This document shows, in pieces, positions 1 through 8,237 of a stretch of DNA of 64,000 nucleotides. The notes under the pieces are model-generated. The model made no database searches and was not told the origin of the DNA. It worked only from the letters and a program-made list of their open reading frames with translations. A program made the position numbers and the translations under genes. Each line of letters begins with the position of its first letter. The first letter of the stretch is position 1. The DNA comes from Bacteroidota bacterium (GTDB taxonomy: Bacteria; Bacteroidota; Bacteroidia; Chitinophagales; BACL12): the NCBI GenBank assembly GCA_016715425.1, contig JADKAC010000005.1, positions 496,001 to 560,000 on the forward strand, in the 5' to 3' direction.

Positions 1-1000
1 GTCTTCCTTCCGCATCTGTATTTTGTACTTCTACCGATGTGCCATCACCCATAATAATAATATCATCTGGCACTAATGCATTGTTGCCAATTCTGTTATC
101 TGTTGATGGCATTAATCCAATTACATATACAGGTAATTTATTCGATGCAATAGCAGTGATTGTTCCTAAAACCGCAGCAGCTCCACTCATATCACTTTTC
201 ATTGTACCCATATAATTTGAGGGTTTCAAACTATATCCACCTGTATCATAAGTTACACCTTTGCCAACAAGAATAAATGGTTTTTCATTTATTGCATTCA
301 CAGGTTTATAAGTAAGCACACTAAATGTTGGAGGAATTGTACTGCCAAAATTTACTCCCAACAAGCCACCCATTTTCAATGATTCTATTTGTTGTTTTTG
401 TAACACCTCTGCATTAAAACCAAATTGTTTTGATTTTTCAATAACCAAATTTCCGAGGTCAACAGAGTTGAAAGAAATCACAGGTTCATTAATAATATTT
501 TTAGCAAGTGTAACAGCATCTATAACATTGGTGAATGCATCCAAATCTGATTGTGAAATATTATTTGCATTTAATTGCACTGTTGTCAGCGATAGTGTTT
601 TTGCATCTTTTTTATATTTATTGAATTGATATTGCGCTAAGCAAAATCCTTCCATAATGGCAAATATCTCTTCTGTGTTGTAAGAGTTATTGTTTTGTGT
701 TATTAGCAGAGATTCTGATTTCTCTTTTGCATTTAATCGAAATAATTTTCCACCTGCTTGTCTGCATGCTTCTTTTATTTCAAAATTTTTCATCTTATCA
801 TCCTGCTTTATCATCACCACATATATTGTAGTTGAGCCAGTATAAAACACTAAAGCATCGGTTTCTTTATTCTCTAATTTTTTAGAAATTACCTGTGCAA
901 ATGGCTGTAAAAGCGGATTAGAAATATCGTCCTGAGTACGCACTAAAACTACTGTGTGATCCGCATTAGTTTCAGATGATTGTATAAATTTAAAATTCAT
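1..1000 (-). CDS. Leucyl aminopeptidase, M17 family (C-terminus cut by window edge)
   Basis: The reading frame is open from an ATG at 998-1000 (minus strand) to the window edge, so the C-terminal part is missing. It would be a cytosolic dinuclear-metal (Zn/Mn) exopeptidase that removes N-terminal residues from peptides. Two M17 hallmarks are visible in the translation: a metal-binding stretch VGKGVTYDTGGYSLKP followed by MKSDMSGAAAV, and the catalytic NTDAEGR motif right at the edge. About 333 residues are present, and family members are usually 450-500 residues. A TATTTTTG box (minus strand, 1022-1029) lies about 20 bases upstream of the ATG and could be its -7 element, but I see no matching -33 TTG. 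The family call is secure. Substrate preference cannot be read from the sequence. Confidence 0.93.
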   Translation of the reverse strand, partial: MNFKFIQSSETNADHTVVLVRTQDDISNPLLQPFAQVISKKLENKETDALVFYTGSTTIYVVMIKQDDKMKNFEIKEACRQAGGKLFRLNAKEKSESLLITQNNNSYNTEEIFAIMEGFCLAQYQFNKYKKDAKTLSLTTVQLNANNISQSDLDAFTNVIDAVTLAKNIINEPVISFNSVDLGNLVIEKSKQFGFNAEVLQKQQIESLKMGGLLGVNFGSTIPPTFSVLTYKPVNAINEKPFILVGKGVTYDTGGYSLKPSNYMGTMKSDMSGAAAVLGTITAIASNKLPVYVIGLMPSTDNRIGNNALVPDDIIIMGDGTSVEVQNTDAEGR

Positions 1001-1090
1001 TTATTATTTAATAAGAGTTTGCAAAAATACGTATTAACTGTTTGTTGACTAATGATGTGAGAATAACAAGGAGATCACAATTAATTGAGA

Positions 1091-2461
1091 TTATAATACA
1101 GAAACACGATTGCCGGGAAATTGTTGAAGATATTGCGCCAGAATGCGTTGCACATCAGGTGTGTCGAGCCGCCATTTAATACAGTCATGAATTACTTCAG
1201 CAGGTGTTTGTCCCAATGAAGAATCAAAAAAACCAAAGCCGAGATAATGTCCTTTCTCTACATATACCACACTGCTTTCATTGTTGTTTCTGCCATTGCC
1301 AATTAAATAATAAGTAGCAGATTCTGCTTCCCAATCTTCAATCATCGCTGTTATTCTCGCATTATAAAAGGTGGCAGATTCCTTTTGTACACATGCACCA
1401 TAACAATCGCCATTTGGATAATTATAACATGCATTATTTACTGTTTGAATATGGCACAATTTCGGGCAAAGCGTATATTCTTTTATTTGTTCAATAAGAA
1501 AAGCACGGGCATCGAGGTAGTTGCTGAAAATGCGCAACACTTCTTTTTTGCGATTATATTTTTCAATGGCAAGATGATCATAACCCAACTGATCTGTGTA
1601 TTTGAAAATACAATAATTATGACTCCATAATTTTTGTGCTTCATTAAATTTTGGTGTGCGTCGTTTTATTTCTTCACTTTCCAAAAGCAATGCTATTAGT
1701 TCATTGCCGGTGAGTTCGTAAGTGATATGATGTGTTTCCAATCGCAATGCATTTTCTTTTCCATGTTTATCCGCATAAGTAAAATGATTGAACACTCTGC
1801 TCTTGATATTTTTTGCTTTGCCTACATAAATAATATTATTGTCGCCATCTAAAAAATAATATACTCCCGGCTGCGCAGGCAATGCTTCTAATGTTTCTTT
1901 AGGAAGATTCGGCGGTAAGTGTTGTTCTTTCGAATTGCGCTTTAATGCAGTGGCAACAAAATTCTCTTTATCATTTTTCAACACCATTGAAAACAAAATA
2001 GCAGTTGCATTTGCATCACCCATTGCACGATGTCTGTTTTCAATATCAATATGTAACGCATCGCATATCTTACCCAAGCTGTAACTTTTATATCCGGGAA
2101 ATATTTTTTTGCTGAGACGAACAGTACATAGTTTTTTTAAATTGAAATAATAACCTTCTGATTCAAATGCTGCTTTTAAAAATGCATAATCAAATCCTAC
2201 ATTATGTGCTACAAAAATTTTATCGTGCAGTAAATGATATAGCTCTTCTGCAATTTCAGAAAATGTAGGCGCTGTTTCCACCATTTCGTTTGTGATGCCT
2301 GTAAGCTGTGTGATAAAATCAGGAATAAATAATTCCGGGTTAATAAGTGATTGAAAAGTATCTACAATCGTATTGCCGTCATGCACAATCACTGCAATCT
2401 CAGTGATGCCATTGAGATCAGCTCTTGACCCTGTAGTTTCTATATCAACTATTGCGTACAT
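1091..2461 (-). CDS. DEDDh 3'-5' exonuclease fused to a UvrC/Cho-type GIY-YIG nuclease domain
   Basis: Two nuclease domains sit in one cytoplasmic protein. The N-terminal domain resembles DNA polymerase III epsilon: with the longer frame from 2482 it has D13 and E15 in IVDIETTG, D98 in NVGFDYA, and H151 and D156 in HRAMGD, a complete DEDDh set. A GIY-YIG domain follows at about residues 204-290 (PGVYYF ... IIYVGKAKNIKSRV), as in the N-terminal half of UvrC and in Cho. The C-terminal part has a Cys-rich segment (CPKLC, CYNYPNGDCYGAC). This architecture is known in Bacteroidota and other bacteria and suggests DNA repair, with incision and trimming at lesions; that role is inferred. I chose the ATG at 2461 because the exonuclease motif begins right after it; the upstream ATG at 2482 would add seven residues. 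Confidence 0.88.
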   Translation of the reverse strand: MYAIVDIETTGSRADLNGITEIAVIVHDGNTIVDTFQSLINPELFIPDFITQLTGITNEMVETAPTFSEIAEELYHLLHDKIFVAHNVGFDYAFLKAAFESEGYYFNLKKLCTVRLSKKIFPGYKSYSLGKICDALHIDIENRHRAMGDANATAILFSMVLKNDKENFVATALKRNSKEQHLPPNLPKETLEALPAQPGVYYFLDGDNNIIYVGKAKNIKSRVFNHFTYADKHGKENALRLETHHITYELTGNELIALLLESEEIKRRTPKFNEAQKLWSHNYCIFKYTDQLGYDHLAIEKYNRKKEVLRIFSNYLDARAFLIEQIKEYTLCPKLCHIQTVNNACYNYPNGDCYGACVQKESATFYNARITAMIEDWEAESATYYLIGNGRNNNESSVVYVEKGHYLGFGFFDSSLGQTPAEVIHDCIKWRLDTPDVQRILAQYLQQFPGNRVSVL

Positions 2462-2564
2462 GTTTTTAATTTCTGCCAGCAATAAAATTATAATTCTTTT
2501 GTGAGTTATTGCATTTTACCATTTAGTATTTTACACATAACTTGCACGGCAAAAGAATTTTGAT

Positions 2565-3317
2565 TTGATACGTGTATTACAAATGATTTATTCCGGCTGG
2601 TGTGCATTGATGTTTGCACTGATGTTATTAATTACACTGCCGTTTTTTCTTGTTTTCCCACTCATACTTGGCAATAAATCTTTAGGCCCTTTAATTTTTT
2701 TATGCAAAGTAGTGGCGTATGGGTTTTCATTTACTACGGGAATATTTTATCGCTTTCATGATTGGAAGAAAGTAGATAAAAAACGCACTTATATTTTAAT
2801 TGCAAATCATCGGAGTAATCTGGATGCACCGGTGGCAGCAGCAACAGTGTGGGGGAGAGTGAAACCTATTGCAAAAAAAGAGTTGTTGAAAGTGCCTGTA
2901 TTAGGACCTATTATGAAACGCACTTCTATAATTGTTGACAGAAGCAATAAAGCAAGCAGATTAGAAACCATGCAACAAATGCAACAAACCATTGAATCGG
3001 GAGCGCATATATTTATTTTTCCGGAAGGTACTCGCAACAAAACAGAGGATAAAAATTTTATCCCATTTAAAGATGGCGCATTTAATATGGCTGTTCAAAC
3101 GCAAACACCATTGTTGCCAATTTTATTTTTGAATACTGATAATTTATTGCCCAATAAAAAGCCTTATATGAAGCCGGGTATTTGCGAAATATATTATCTG
3201 CCTGTGGTTGAAGTTGCAGGATTAACGGATGCAGATATTCCAAAATTAAAAGAAGACGTATGCACTATGATGGAGGAAACATATATCGCATTAAAAAAGA
3301 AAAATAATATACTATGA
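2565..3317 (+). CDS. plsC: 1-acyl-sn-glycerol-3-phosphate acyltransferase (PlsC family)
   Basis: A membrane-bound acyltransferase that would add the second acyl chain to lysophosphatidic acid during phospholipid synthesis. The family motifs are visible: NHRSNLD (H82 and D87 form the catalytic HxxxxD) and FPEGTR at residues 152-157. The N-terminus has hydrophobic segments at about residues 10-36 and 42-60, consistent with inner-membrane anchoring. The 250-residue length is normal. The first codon is TTG; an in-frame ATG seven codons in (2583) is an alternative. Its stop overlaps the start of the next gene by four bases (ATGA), implying translational coupling with the metallo-hydrolase downstream. 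Whether it acts on the main pathway or on a minor lysolipid is not decided by the sequence. Confidence 0.88.
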   Translation: MIRVLQMIYSGWCALMFALMLLITLPFFLVFPLILGNKSLGPLIFLCKVVAYGFSFTTGIFYRFHDWKKVDKKRTYILIANHRSNLDAPVAAATVWGRVKPIAKKELLKVPVLGPIMKRTSIIVDRSNKASRLETMQQMQQTIESGAHIFIFPEGTRNKTEDKNFIPFKDGAFNMAVQTQTPLLPILFLNTDNLLPNKKPYMKPGICEIYYLPVVEVAGLTDADIPKLKEDVCTMMEETYIALKKKNNIL

Positions 3318-4711
3318 ATATAAAATTTTGTGGTGCTGCAGGTACCGTTACAGGAAGTGCACATCTGATTACATTAAGTGATGGATTTAAAATATTACTC
3401 GATTGCGGAATTTATCAGGGCAATGAAAAAGAGTTTGAAAATTTTAATGAAACATTTTTATTTAATCCAAAAGAAATTGGTTGTGTTGTTCTATCACATG
3501 CGCATATTGATCACAGTGGCAGATTGCCGAAGTTGGTGAAAGATGGTTTTGAAAGTAAAATTTATAGTACATCTGCAAGCAGAGATCTCACTGCAATTTT
3601 ATTATTGGATAGTGCGCATATTCAAAAAAGAGAAAGTGAATTCACGAACAGAAAATATAGTGAAGATCATGAATTTGGTGAGCCACTTTATGATGCCGAA
3701 GATGTACAAAGGTGTATGGAATTATTTCGCACAGTGGAATATAATTCCTGGTTTGGAGTGCATCCTGATGTGGATGTGATGTTTAAAGATAGCGGACATA
3801 TTCTTGGAAGTGCAAGTGTGAATATGCGTATTCGTCAACAGGGTATGAAAGATATTTATGTTGGATTTACAGCGGATATCGGCAGACCTGATCGTCCTAT
3901 TTTACGTGATCCGGATCCAATGCTTCCATGTGATTATTTGATTTGTGAATCTACTTATGGCAATAGATTGCATAAGCCTAAAGAACAGGAAAAAAATGAC
4001 TTGATAAAAATAATTCATGAGACATGTATTGAGCGAAAAGGGAAGGTGATAATTCCTGCATTTAGTGTCGGTCGTACACAGGAAATTTTATATAATATGG
4101 ATATGCTGCAACAGCAAGGTAAGTTACCTGATGTTCCTGTTTATGTGGATTCGCCTTTAGCAATTAGTGCAACATCAATTTATCGTCAACATCCGGAATG
4201 TTATGATAAGGAATTATTGAATTATATGATGAGTGATCCCAATCCATTCACCTTTAAAAATTTAAAATTTGTAAAGTCAGTAGAAGAATCAAAAAGTATA
4301 AATACTAAAAAAGGATGTGTCGTAATAAGTGCATCGGGAATGATACATGCGGGCAGAGTGAAGCATCATGTGTTTAACGCAATTGAACATGCGGAAAATA
4401 CAATTATGTTAGTGGGTTATGCTGCTGAAAATACACCCGGAGGATTGCTGATGCGTGGCGCAAAAAAAATAAAATTATTTGGTAAAGAATTGCATGTGAA
4501 TGCGAGAATAGAAAGAATGGAAAGTTTCAGTGCGCATGGTGATTATAAAGAAATGATTTACTATCTGCGTTCGATGGATAAAAATAAATTGCGCAAAATA
4601 TTTTTAGTGCACGGCAATGAAGATGCTCTAACAGGTTTCAGAGAACATCTGCTCAATGAAAAATATATGGATGTTCACATTCCAGTGTTGGGAGATATTG
4701 TTGAGTTGTGA
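3314..4711 (+). CDS. Beta-CASP metallo-beta-lactamase-fold RNase/hydrolase (CPSF73/Ysh1-like)
   Basis: A 465-residue metallo-beta-lactamase-fold protein with the zinc motif HAHIDH at residues 62-67, a further ligand in DSGHILGSASV, and the beta-CASP insertion typical of RNA-processing nucleases. C-terminal motifs include SASGMIHAGRVKHH and VHGNEDA, which match CPSF73-type bacterial proteins. It probably cuts or trims RNA in the cytoplasm, though bacterial members are mostly uncharacterised. The gene overlaps plsC by four bases, so the two are very likely one transcript, although lipid acylation and RNA processing have no obvious functional link. A heptamer repeat follows at about 4770-4800 in the convergent gap. 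Confidence 0.87.
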   Translation: MNIKFCGAAGTVTGSAHLITLSDGFKILLDCGIYQGNEKEFENFNETFLFNPKEIGCVVLSHAHIDHSGRLPKLVKDGFESKIYSTSASRDLTAILLLDSAHIQKRESEFTNRKYSEDHEFGEPLYDAEDVQRCMELFRTVEYNSWFGVHPDVDVMFKDSGHILGSASVNMRIRQQGMKDIYVGFTADIGRPDRPILRDPDPMLPCDYLICESTYGNRLHKPKEQEKNDLIKIIHETCIERKGKVIIPAFSVGRTQEILYNMDMLQQQGKLPDVPVYVDSPLAISATSIYRQHPECYDKELLNYMMSDPNPFTFKNLKFVKSVEESKSINTKKGCVVISASGMIHAGRVKHHVFNAIEHAENTIMLVGYAAENTPGGLLMRGAKKIKLFGKELHVNARIERMESFSAHGDYKEMIYYLRSMDKNKLRKIFLVHGNEDALTGFREHLLNEKYMDVHIPVLGDIVEL

Positions 4712-4769
4712 GGGTTGGAGGTTTCGATTTTCGGGTAAAAAAAATCAGTGATAATATAACAGCACTAAG

Positions 4770-4800
4770 TTTTTTTCATTGTCAACTGTCAACTGTCAAT
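4770..4800 (+). repeat. Heptamer-period intergenic repeat, copy A (short)
   Basis: A T-run is followed by CATTGTC, AACTGTC, AACTGTC, AAT, a 7-base periodic tract. It lies in the convergent gap between the beta-CASP gene and the small outer-membrane gene. The same unit family recurs near 35.3, 38.85 and 47.24 kb in either orientation. Confidence 0.8.
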
Positions 4801-4817
4801 TTAAATACCAATTCCCC

Positions 4818-5405
4818 TTACAACCCAAACGCCATTCCGAAGCGAAGTGTAAATGGACTGCCATAGATGAGGTTTTGAGAATCCCATAATAAATTCCAGA
4901 TGGCAAGTATTTGAAAAGATGAATTGGCACCAGCTGAAAGATTTAATCCGCCGCCTACAAATAAACCGGGTTGCACATCTTTATAAGTGATAAATGAATC
5001 ATCATATTTAAACCAGAGATGTTCATATTCTGCATGGGCAAATAGACCATAAAAAATATCGTAGTCGGCGAATACTCGTGGACCAATGATATTGCTATTA
5101 TAAGATTGATAGTAACCTGTGGGATCATTATAGGAAACATATTGATAAGTCATTCCCAGACCGGGAGTAAATTTTGGCGTTACCCGATACCCAACTAATG
5201 GTGAAACATCAATGGCAGTAAAATTTCCAAACTGGGCACCGAGGTAACCACCCACTACAAAACGATTGGCTTGAAAACCACTTCCTTTAGAAGGTTTATT
5301 ATCCGTTTCTTCATTATCAATGGGGGTTAATTGTGAAAACACTTTTGAATTGTCAAAGCCTATTATTAACAGAGTAAAAAGCAGGTAAACAAAAATTTTG
5401 TGCAC
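4818..5405 (-). CDS. Small outer-membrane beta-barrel-like protein, function unknown
   Basis: This 195-residue protein has an N-terminal signal peptide (hydrophobic residues 4-18, cleavage probably after KVFSQ). The mature part is rich in alternating aromatic and glycine residues (VVGGYLGAQFG, LVGYRV, GLGMTYQYV, GLFVGGGLNLSAG, LRFGMAFGL), the pattern of amphipathic beta strands. It ends in a hydrophobic strand, as small outer-membrane barrels of Bacteroidota do. I do not recognise a named family. It stands alone, convergent with the beta-CASP gene. A porin-like or structural role is possible but not shown. Confidence 0.75.
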   Translation of the reverse strand: MHKIFVYLLFTLLIIGFDNSKVFSQLTPIDNEETDNKPSKGSGFQANRFVVGGYLGAQFGNFTAIDVSPLVGYRVTPKFTPGLGMTYQYVSYNDPTGYYQSYNSNIIGPRVFADYDIFYGLFAHAEYEHLWFKYDDSFITYKDVQPGLFVGGGLNLSAGANSSFQILAIWNLLWDSQNLIYGSPFTLRFGMAFGL

Positions 5406-5542
5406 TTGTATGAAATTTGATTTCTAACGTCAAAGATAAAAATTAGTTGTAAGCTGCTTGTCCGCTTTTAGTTAACTTTAATTTGCCCGATAAATATCAT
5501 TTTCAAAATGGATTTTAGAGTTTATCTTTCAGCCAATAAATT

Positions 5543-7927
5543 ATGGGTAGCTCAATAGAAAATAAACTGCTATGCTTTCACTGCGGCGAGCCGTGCCCGG
5601 ATGCCACTTTTACTATTGAAGAAAAAACTTTCTGTTGTTTTGGTTGTAAAACGGTGTATGAAATTTTGCAGGATAATGATTTATGTGCGTATTATGATAT
5701 TCAGAATTTCCCCGGTCAATCACAAAAAAATAAAATTGCTTCTGCAAAATATGAAGTGCTGGATCGGCCGGATATTAAACGGCGATATATTACTTTCAGC
5801 GATGGCAAACAAATACATGTAAAATTTTATTTGCCATTAATTCATTGTTCGTCATGCATTTGGTTATTGGAAAATCTGCATGCAATAAATCCCGGCATAA
5901 TACAATCTACTGTTGATTTTACACGCAAGGAAATTTTTATTATAGCCGATGAAACTGTGATTGCATTAAAAGATATTGCAGCGGTTTTAGATTCTGTGGG
6001 ATATGAACCTTACCTGAGTTATTCGGATATGGGTGAAAAGAAAATTGCAATTACCAATGGCAACCGATTACTTAGAATTGGCATTGCAGGATTTTGTTTT
6101 GGCAACATTATGATGTTCAGTATTCCGGAGTATTTTGCAGGGGGTGATTTGCAGGATTTACAATTGCAACGCCTGTTTCATTTTCTCTCTTTCATTCTCT
6201 CTCTTCCTGTTCTTTTTTATTGTTCACAGGAATTTTTTAACTCGGCATGGAAAGGTTTGCGCAATCGTTTTCTGAATATTGATGCACCCATTGTATTGGC
6301 AATTCTGATTACGTTTATCAGAAGTATGTACGCTATTTTAATTGAACAGCAAGGTGGATATTTTGACTCGATGTCAGGTATAGTTTTTTTTATGTTGGTG
6401 GGCAGATTTTTTCAGGATTATACTTACCGCTCCATCACATTCGATCGTGATTATAAATCTTATTTTCCTCTCGCAGTTTCAAAATTATCGAAAGGAGTTA
6501 CCACACAAATTCCATTATCCGAATTACAAAACGGCGATGATTATTTGGTGCATCATGGTGAATTAATTCCGGCAGATTCAGTATTAATAAATGGTATTGC
6601 ACAAATAGATTACAGTTTTGTAACCGGTGAATCAGAACCAGTAGAAAAAACTATTGGTGATTTAATTTATGCAGGTGGAAGACAAACGGGTGGACAATTG
6701 GAGCTGTGTGTTATTAAAGATGTTTCTCAAAGTTATCTTACGCAGTTATGGAACAATACAGGTGCACAAAAAGAAGTAAATGAGTCGGGTTCTTTTGTGC
6801 ATCTGCTCAGTAAATATTTTAGTTATATCGTAATTACATTATCTGTTACTGCATGTATTTTTTGGATGTTTGTAGATTCATCCCGTGCATTAGATGCATT
6901 GGTTACTCCATTAATAATTGCTTGCCCATGTGCTTTGTTGTTGTCGAGTACTTTTACTTATGGCAATGCAATTACCCGATTAGGTCGTTTCGGTTTTTAT
7001 TTAAAAAATGCACATGTAATTGAAAGATTGCAACACATTACTACAATTGTGTTTGATAAAACAGGTACAATAACAAAAAACAAAAGTGCAGAAGTAATAT
7101 ATGAAGGTGAATTATTAAGTGAAGAAATGCAATCCATTTTATTTTCATTGGCATCGCATTCTACACATCCATATAGCCGAAGTATAGTTCGTTATTTAGG
7201 AAAGCAACACAAAATAATTATTTCAGATTTTACAGAATCTGCAGGTGCCGGCATTGCAGGCATTTATGATAGTGATTTTTTTCAGATTGGTTCTGCAAAA
7301 TTCACCGGAGCAAGTCACGATAATCTGAGTGCTGCATATTGCGCAATTAATGGAAATGTAATTGGTCGTTTTATTTTTAAAAATAAATATGTAGATGGTC
7401 TGGCAGAAATGATTACAGATTTAAAAACCCGATATCATATTTATTTAGTTTCGGGAGATAATGCCCGGGAACATCATGCGCTTTCTGAAGTTTTTGGAAC
7501 CGACAATCAATTGTATAATTGCAATCCGCATGAAAAGAAAAATTTTGTGCAACAATTGCAAAGCAAAGGCGAAAAAGTGGCGATGATTGGTGATGGATTA
7601 AACGATGCAGGTGCATTGCTTGCCAGTGATGCCGGTATTGCAATCTCATCTGATATAAATCAATTTACGCCCGCAAGTGATGCAATATTGGATATTCGCT
7701 TTTTACAAAAATTACCTGAATTATTTAAATATGCACGGCAGAGCAGACATGTAATTCTCGGCAGTTTTATTTTTTCTATACTGTATAATCTTGTTGGGTT
7801 ATTTTTTGCGTTGCAGGGCTTGTTGTCACCTGTAATTGCGGCTATACTCATGCCTTTAAGTACAATAACAATTGTGTTATTTACTACAGGCTTGAGCAGT
7901 ATTTTAGCAAAATCAAAATTCAAATAA
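5543..7927 (+). CDS. ccoI: Copper-translocating P-type ATPase for cbb3 oxidase assembly (CcoI/FixI)
   Basis: An inner-membrane P1B ATPase that exports or delivers copper for cbb3 oxidase biogenesis. It has an N-terminal Cys cluster (C11, C14, C18, C31, C32, C35) resembling the metal-binding treble-clef domain of CcoI proteins. A heavy-metal-associated domain with CSSC at 102-105 follows, then the transmembrane ion-binding motif CPC (in IIACPCALLL, about residue 460), the phosphorylation motif DKTGT (about residue 505) and the hinge motif GDGLNDAGAL. Its 794-residue length is normal. It heads the cco block and is followed by ccoS after 128 bases, which hold a likely second promoter. The cluster context separates it from general CopA-type exporters. 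Confidence 0.94.
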   Translation: MGSSIENKLLCFHCGEPCPDATFTIEEKTFCCFGCKTVYEILQDNDLCAYYDIQNFPGQSQKNKIASAKYEVLDRPDIKRRYITFSDGKQIHVKFYLPLIHCSSCIWLLENLHAINPGIIQSTVDFTRKEIFIIADETVIALKDIAAVLDSVGYEPYLSYSDMGEKKIAITNGNRLLRIGIAGFCFGNIMMFSIPEYFAGGDLQDLQLQRLFHFLSFILSLPVLFYCSQEFFNSAWKGLRNRFLNIDAPIVLAILITFIRSMYAILIEQQGGYFDSMSGIVFFMLVGRFFQDYTYRSITFDRDYKSYFPLAVSKLSKGVTTQIPLSELQNGDDYLVHHGELIPADSVLINGIAQIDYSFVTGESEPVEKTIGDLIYAGGRQTGGQLELCVIKDVSQSYLTQLWNNTGAQKEVNESGSFVHLLSKYFSYIVITLSVTACIFWMFVDSSRALDALVTPLIIACPCALLLSSTFTYGNAITRLGRFGFYLKNAHVIERLQHITTIVFDKTGTITKNKSAEVIYEGELLSEEMQSILFSLASHSTHPYSRSIVRYLGKQHKIIISDFTESAGAGIAGIYDSDFFQIGSAKFTGASHDNLSAAYCAINGNVIGRFIFKNKYVDGLAEMITDLKTRYHIYLVSGDNAREHHALSEVFGTDNQLYNCNPHEKKNFVQQLQSKGEKVAMIGDGLNDAGALLASDAGIAISSDINQFTPASDAILDIRFLQKLPELFKYARQSRHVILGSFIFSILYNLVGLFFALQGLLSPVIAAILMPLSTITIVLFTTGLSSILAKSKFK

Positions 7928-8000
7928 CATTTCAACTATTTGCATTGCATAAAAAAGAATTCTTTATTTGTAAAATACAAATGATAAAAGTCATTCTATA

Positions 8001-8029
8001 TTTTGAAGTTAATCACTTTGCTATCTTTG
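8001..8029 (+). promoter_or_regulatory. Putative Bacteroidota-type promoter upstream of ccoS
   Basis: A TATCTTTG box (8022-8029) matches the Bacteroidota -7 consensus TAnnTTTG. A TTTTG lies 16 bases upstream (8001-8005), slightly closer than the usual spacing. The start codon of ccoS is 26 bases downstream. It would let the structural oxidase genes be transcribed separately from ccoI. Confidence 0.5.
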
Positions 8030-8055
8030 AACGAAAGGCAATTTAGCACCAAATT

Positions 8056-8235
8056 ATGAGCATACTATTTTTACTTATCGGAGTTAGTCTTACAGTTGCA
8101 GTGTGTTTTCTGATTGCTTTTATTTGGGCTGTGAAAACCGGGCAGTTCGATGATTCCTATACACCTTCTGTTCGCATTTTATTTGACGACTTTTTGAAAA
8201 AAAATAAATCTGAAACCAAACACACAAAAGAATAA
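8056..8235 (+). CDS. ccoS: CcoS, cbb3-type cytochrome oxidase assembly protein
   Basis: A 59-residue membrane protein starting MSILFLLIGVSLTVAV, with one transmembrane segment at about residues 4-26. The typical CcoS sequence IWAVKTGQFDD follows directly after the membrane span, and the tail is charged. In other bacteria CcoS is needed for cofactor (copper and heme) insertion into subunit CcoN. Its stop codon is separated from the ccoN start by only two bases, so the two are surely co-translated. Length and position match the family. Confidence 0.9.
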   Translation: MSILFLLIGVSLTVAVCFLIAFIWAVKTGQFDDSYTPSVRILFDDFLKKNKSETKHTKE

Positions 8236-8237
8236 AT

